Program-made: the position numbers and the translations under genes
Shown: piece by piece, positions 62,842-64,000 of the stretch
Layout: each line of letters begins with the position of its first letter
How positions within the stretch are numbered: position 1 is the first letter of the stretch
The notes under the pieces: model-generated
Databases searched by the model: none
What the model was told of the DNA's origin: nothing
Seen by the model: only the letters and a program-made list of their open reading frames with translations
Source of the DNA: Candidatus Anammoximicrobium sp.
GTDB taxonomy: Bacteria > Planctomycetota > Planctomycetia > Pirellulales > Pirellulaceae
Assembly (NCBI GenBank): GCA_012515235.1
Contig: JAAYYU010000311.1
Coordinates: 124,001-188,000, forward strand
Length of the DNA stretch: 64,000 bases
Reading direction: 5' to 3'

Positions 62842-62948
62842 TAGCAGCCTGTTGAAAAACGGGGACGGGCTCCGATCTGCGACGGAGAAACCTTCAGGAA
62901 AAGCGGTCATTGCGAGGTGCCTCTTCCCCCTTTTTCAGCAGGCTGCTA
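62842..62948. repeat. Inverted repeat TAGCAGCCTG-TTGAAAAA...TTTTTCAGCAGGCTGCTA
   Basis: Left arm 62842-62865 and right arm 62925-62948 are near-perfect reverse complements over about 23 bp. The inner part is GC-rich filler. The same words occur at 22771-22875 and, reduced, at 40627-40639 (TAACAGGCTGTTA next to a T-run, overlapping the PEP-synthase-like stop codon). I regard these as copies of one extragenic repeat family (MITE/REP-like). Confidence 0.85.
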
Positions 62949-63060
62949 ACCACACCGACCGTGCCCGCTTGCGTGCGGATTTTGGGACGTAATCCCAACC
63001 CCACAGCGGGTTTCCGGCCATTCCGCGTTTCTCTCTTTGCCAAGTCGAAGGACAAAGGTC

Positions 63061-64000
63061 ATGGCTCAAAAGTACGTGTATTTCTTCGGTCCGACGGGAA
63101 CGGAAGGCGATGCTAGCATGGTGAATACCCTGGGTGGCAAGGGCGCTAACTTGGCAGAAATGGCCAAGTTGAACCTGCCCGTGCCCGCCGGGTTTACGAT
63201 TACCACCGAGTTCTGCACGGTGTATCTGCAAGAGGGCAACCGGTTTCCGGATTCGCTGAAAACGGAAGGACTCGAAGCGCTGAAGAAGGTCGAAGCGGCA
63301 ATGGGTATGAAGTACGGCGACCCGGCCAACCCGCTGCTGATGTCCTGCCGCTCCGGCGCCCGCAAGTCGATGCCCGGCATGATGGAGACGGTGCTCAACG
63401 TCGGGCTGTGCTCGGCTACGATCCCCGGCCTGATCAAGAAGACCGGCAATGAGCGGTTTGTGTACGACGCTTACCGCCGCCTGATCATGATGTACTCCGA
63501 CGTCGTCATGGAAAAGGCCGAGGGCATCGAGCCGACCGAGGGCAAGGGGATCCGCGTCCAACTCGAACACCTGATGGCCGACATGAAGAAGGCCAACGGC
63601 GTCGAAGCCGACACGGCGCTCTCCGCCGACGACCTGAAGAAGCTGTGCGAGCAGTTCAAGGCCAAGGTCAAGGAAGTCCTGGGCAAGCCGTTCCCGGACG
63701 AGCCGATGGAGCAGTTGTGGGGCGCGATCGGCGCCGTGTTCAAGAGTTGGAACGGCAAGCGGGCCGTGTCGTATCGCAAGATCGAAGGCATTCCGCACGA
63801 GTGGGGCACCGCCTGCAACGTGCAGAGCATGGTCTTCGGCAACATGGGCGACCACTCGGCCACCGGCGTGGCCTTCAGCCGCAACCCGGCTACGGGCGAG
63901 AACAAGTTCTACGGCGAATGGCTGGTCAACGCCCAGGGCGAAGACGTGGTGGCCGGCATCCGCACCCCGAACCCGCTGAACGAGGCGACCAAGAACGACC
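63061..64000 (+). CDS. ppdK: Pyruvate, phosphate dikinase, 3' end cut by window edge
   Basis: First 313 codons of PPDK, which interconverts pyruvate + ATP + Pi and PEP + AMP + PPi. Nucleotide-binding domain visible: KYVYFFGPTG at the start, GGKGANLAEMAKLNLPVPAGFTIT, SCRSGARKSMPGMMETVLNVG (P-loop-like Arg/Gly segment) and SMVFGNMGDHSATGVAFSRNPATGENKFYGE. Full PPDK is about 880-900 aa, so the PEP and swivel domains lie beyond 64000. ATG 63061 follows AAAGG; a 23-bp-arm inverted repeat lies upstream. Its role is glycolysis/gluconeogenesis balancing, relevant to a pyruvate-importing CstA elsewhere in the window. Confidence 0.97.
   Translation, partial: MAQKYVYFFGPTGTEGDASMVNTLGGKGANLAEMAKLNLPVPAGFTITTEFCTVYLQEGNRFPDSLKTEGLEALKKVEAAMGMKYGDPANPLLMSCRSGARKSMPGMMETVLNVGLCSATIPGLIKKTGNERFVYDAYRRLIMMYSDVVMEKAEGIEPTEGKGIRVQLEHLMADMKKANGVEADTALSADDLKKLCEQFKAKVKEVLGKPFPDEPMEQLWGAIGAVFKSWNGKRAVSYRKIEGIPHEWGTACNVQSMVFGNMGDHSATGVAFSRNPATGENKFYGEWLVNAQGEDVVAGIRTPNPLNEATKND

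Overview
This 64 kb window is high-GC bacterial chromosome that I read as a planctomycete of the Pirellulales type. Evidence: a sulfatase beside a fucosidase-like enzyme, a PVC-type cytochrome-c/HEAT giant, a long protein with cytochrome-c motifs and a SUMF1-like domain, a DUF11-repeat surface protein, a PQQ-like propeller, a membrane protein with the 'FSVRGLL' helix start, and many short hairpin repeats between genes. I see no rRNA, tRNA, CRISPR array, phage or IS transposase. This is core and lineage-specific chromosome with one possibly accessory patch (TIR/patatin, about 25.8-30.5 kb). || Layout. 0-5 kb: [NiFe]-hydrogenase maturation genes hypF (cut at the left edge), hypC, hypD and hypE; the hydrogenase itself is outside. 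5.4-13.3 kb: secreted alpha/beta-hydrolase, RNase R, a two-barrel fucosidase-like enzyme and a sulfatase. 13.6-22.7 kb: membrane protein, small protein, UroD-like protein, HrpA helicase, small secreted protein, nucleoside-type MFS transporter carrying an EF-hand-like loop. 23-30.5 kb: DUF11 protein, membrane patatin-like protein, a small GTG-started membrane ORF, pentapeptide-repeat/TIR protein. 30.8-34.3 kb: pdxA, cstA, MBL-fold hydrolase. 34.8-45.5 kb: cytochrome/SUMF1 fusion, lipoprotein glutathione peroxidase, fasciclin protein, PEP-synthase-like enzyme coupled to a flavin-oxidoreductase-like protein, DCC protein plus photolyase-related protein. 45.9-53.6 kb: sulfur and cysteine genes (cysE, cysK, sirohydrochlorin chelatase) around a bifunctional nuclease and the PVC cytochrome giant. 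53.9-64 kb: lysS, a LolC/LolD-type exporter, class-IV aminotransferase, DgcN/DgcA pair, PQQ-like protein, a 49-residue membrane protein and the start of ppdK. || The most interesting points are: (1) a cysE leader with a sigma70-like promoter, a 17-codon ORF holding two Cys codons and a hairpin over that ORF's stop codon, which looks like cysteine attenuation; (2) a dgcN-dgcA pair with ATGA coupling directly behind a class-IV aminotransferase, suggesting D-glutamate metabolism in a planctomycete; (3) the pentapeptide-TIR protein next to a membrane patatin-like protein; (4) unusual fusions: double glycosidase barrel, cytochrome-c plus SUMF1 without the FGE cysteines, MFS plus EF-hand; (5) several families of extragenic hairpin repeats, including a 12-unit heptamer array starting on the hypF stop codon. 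Functions are read from motifs by eye; no database search was run.
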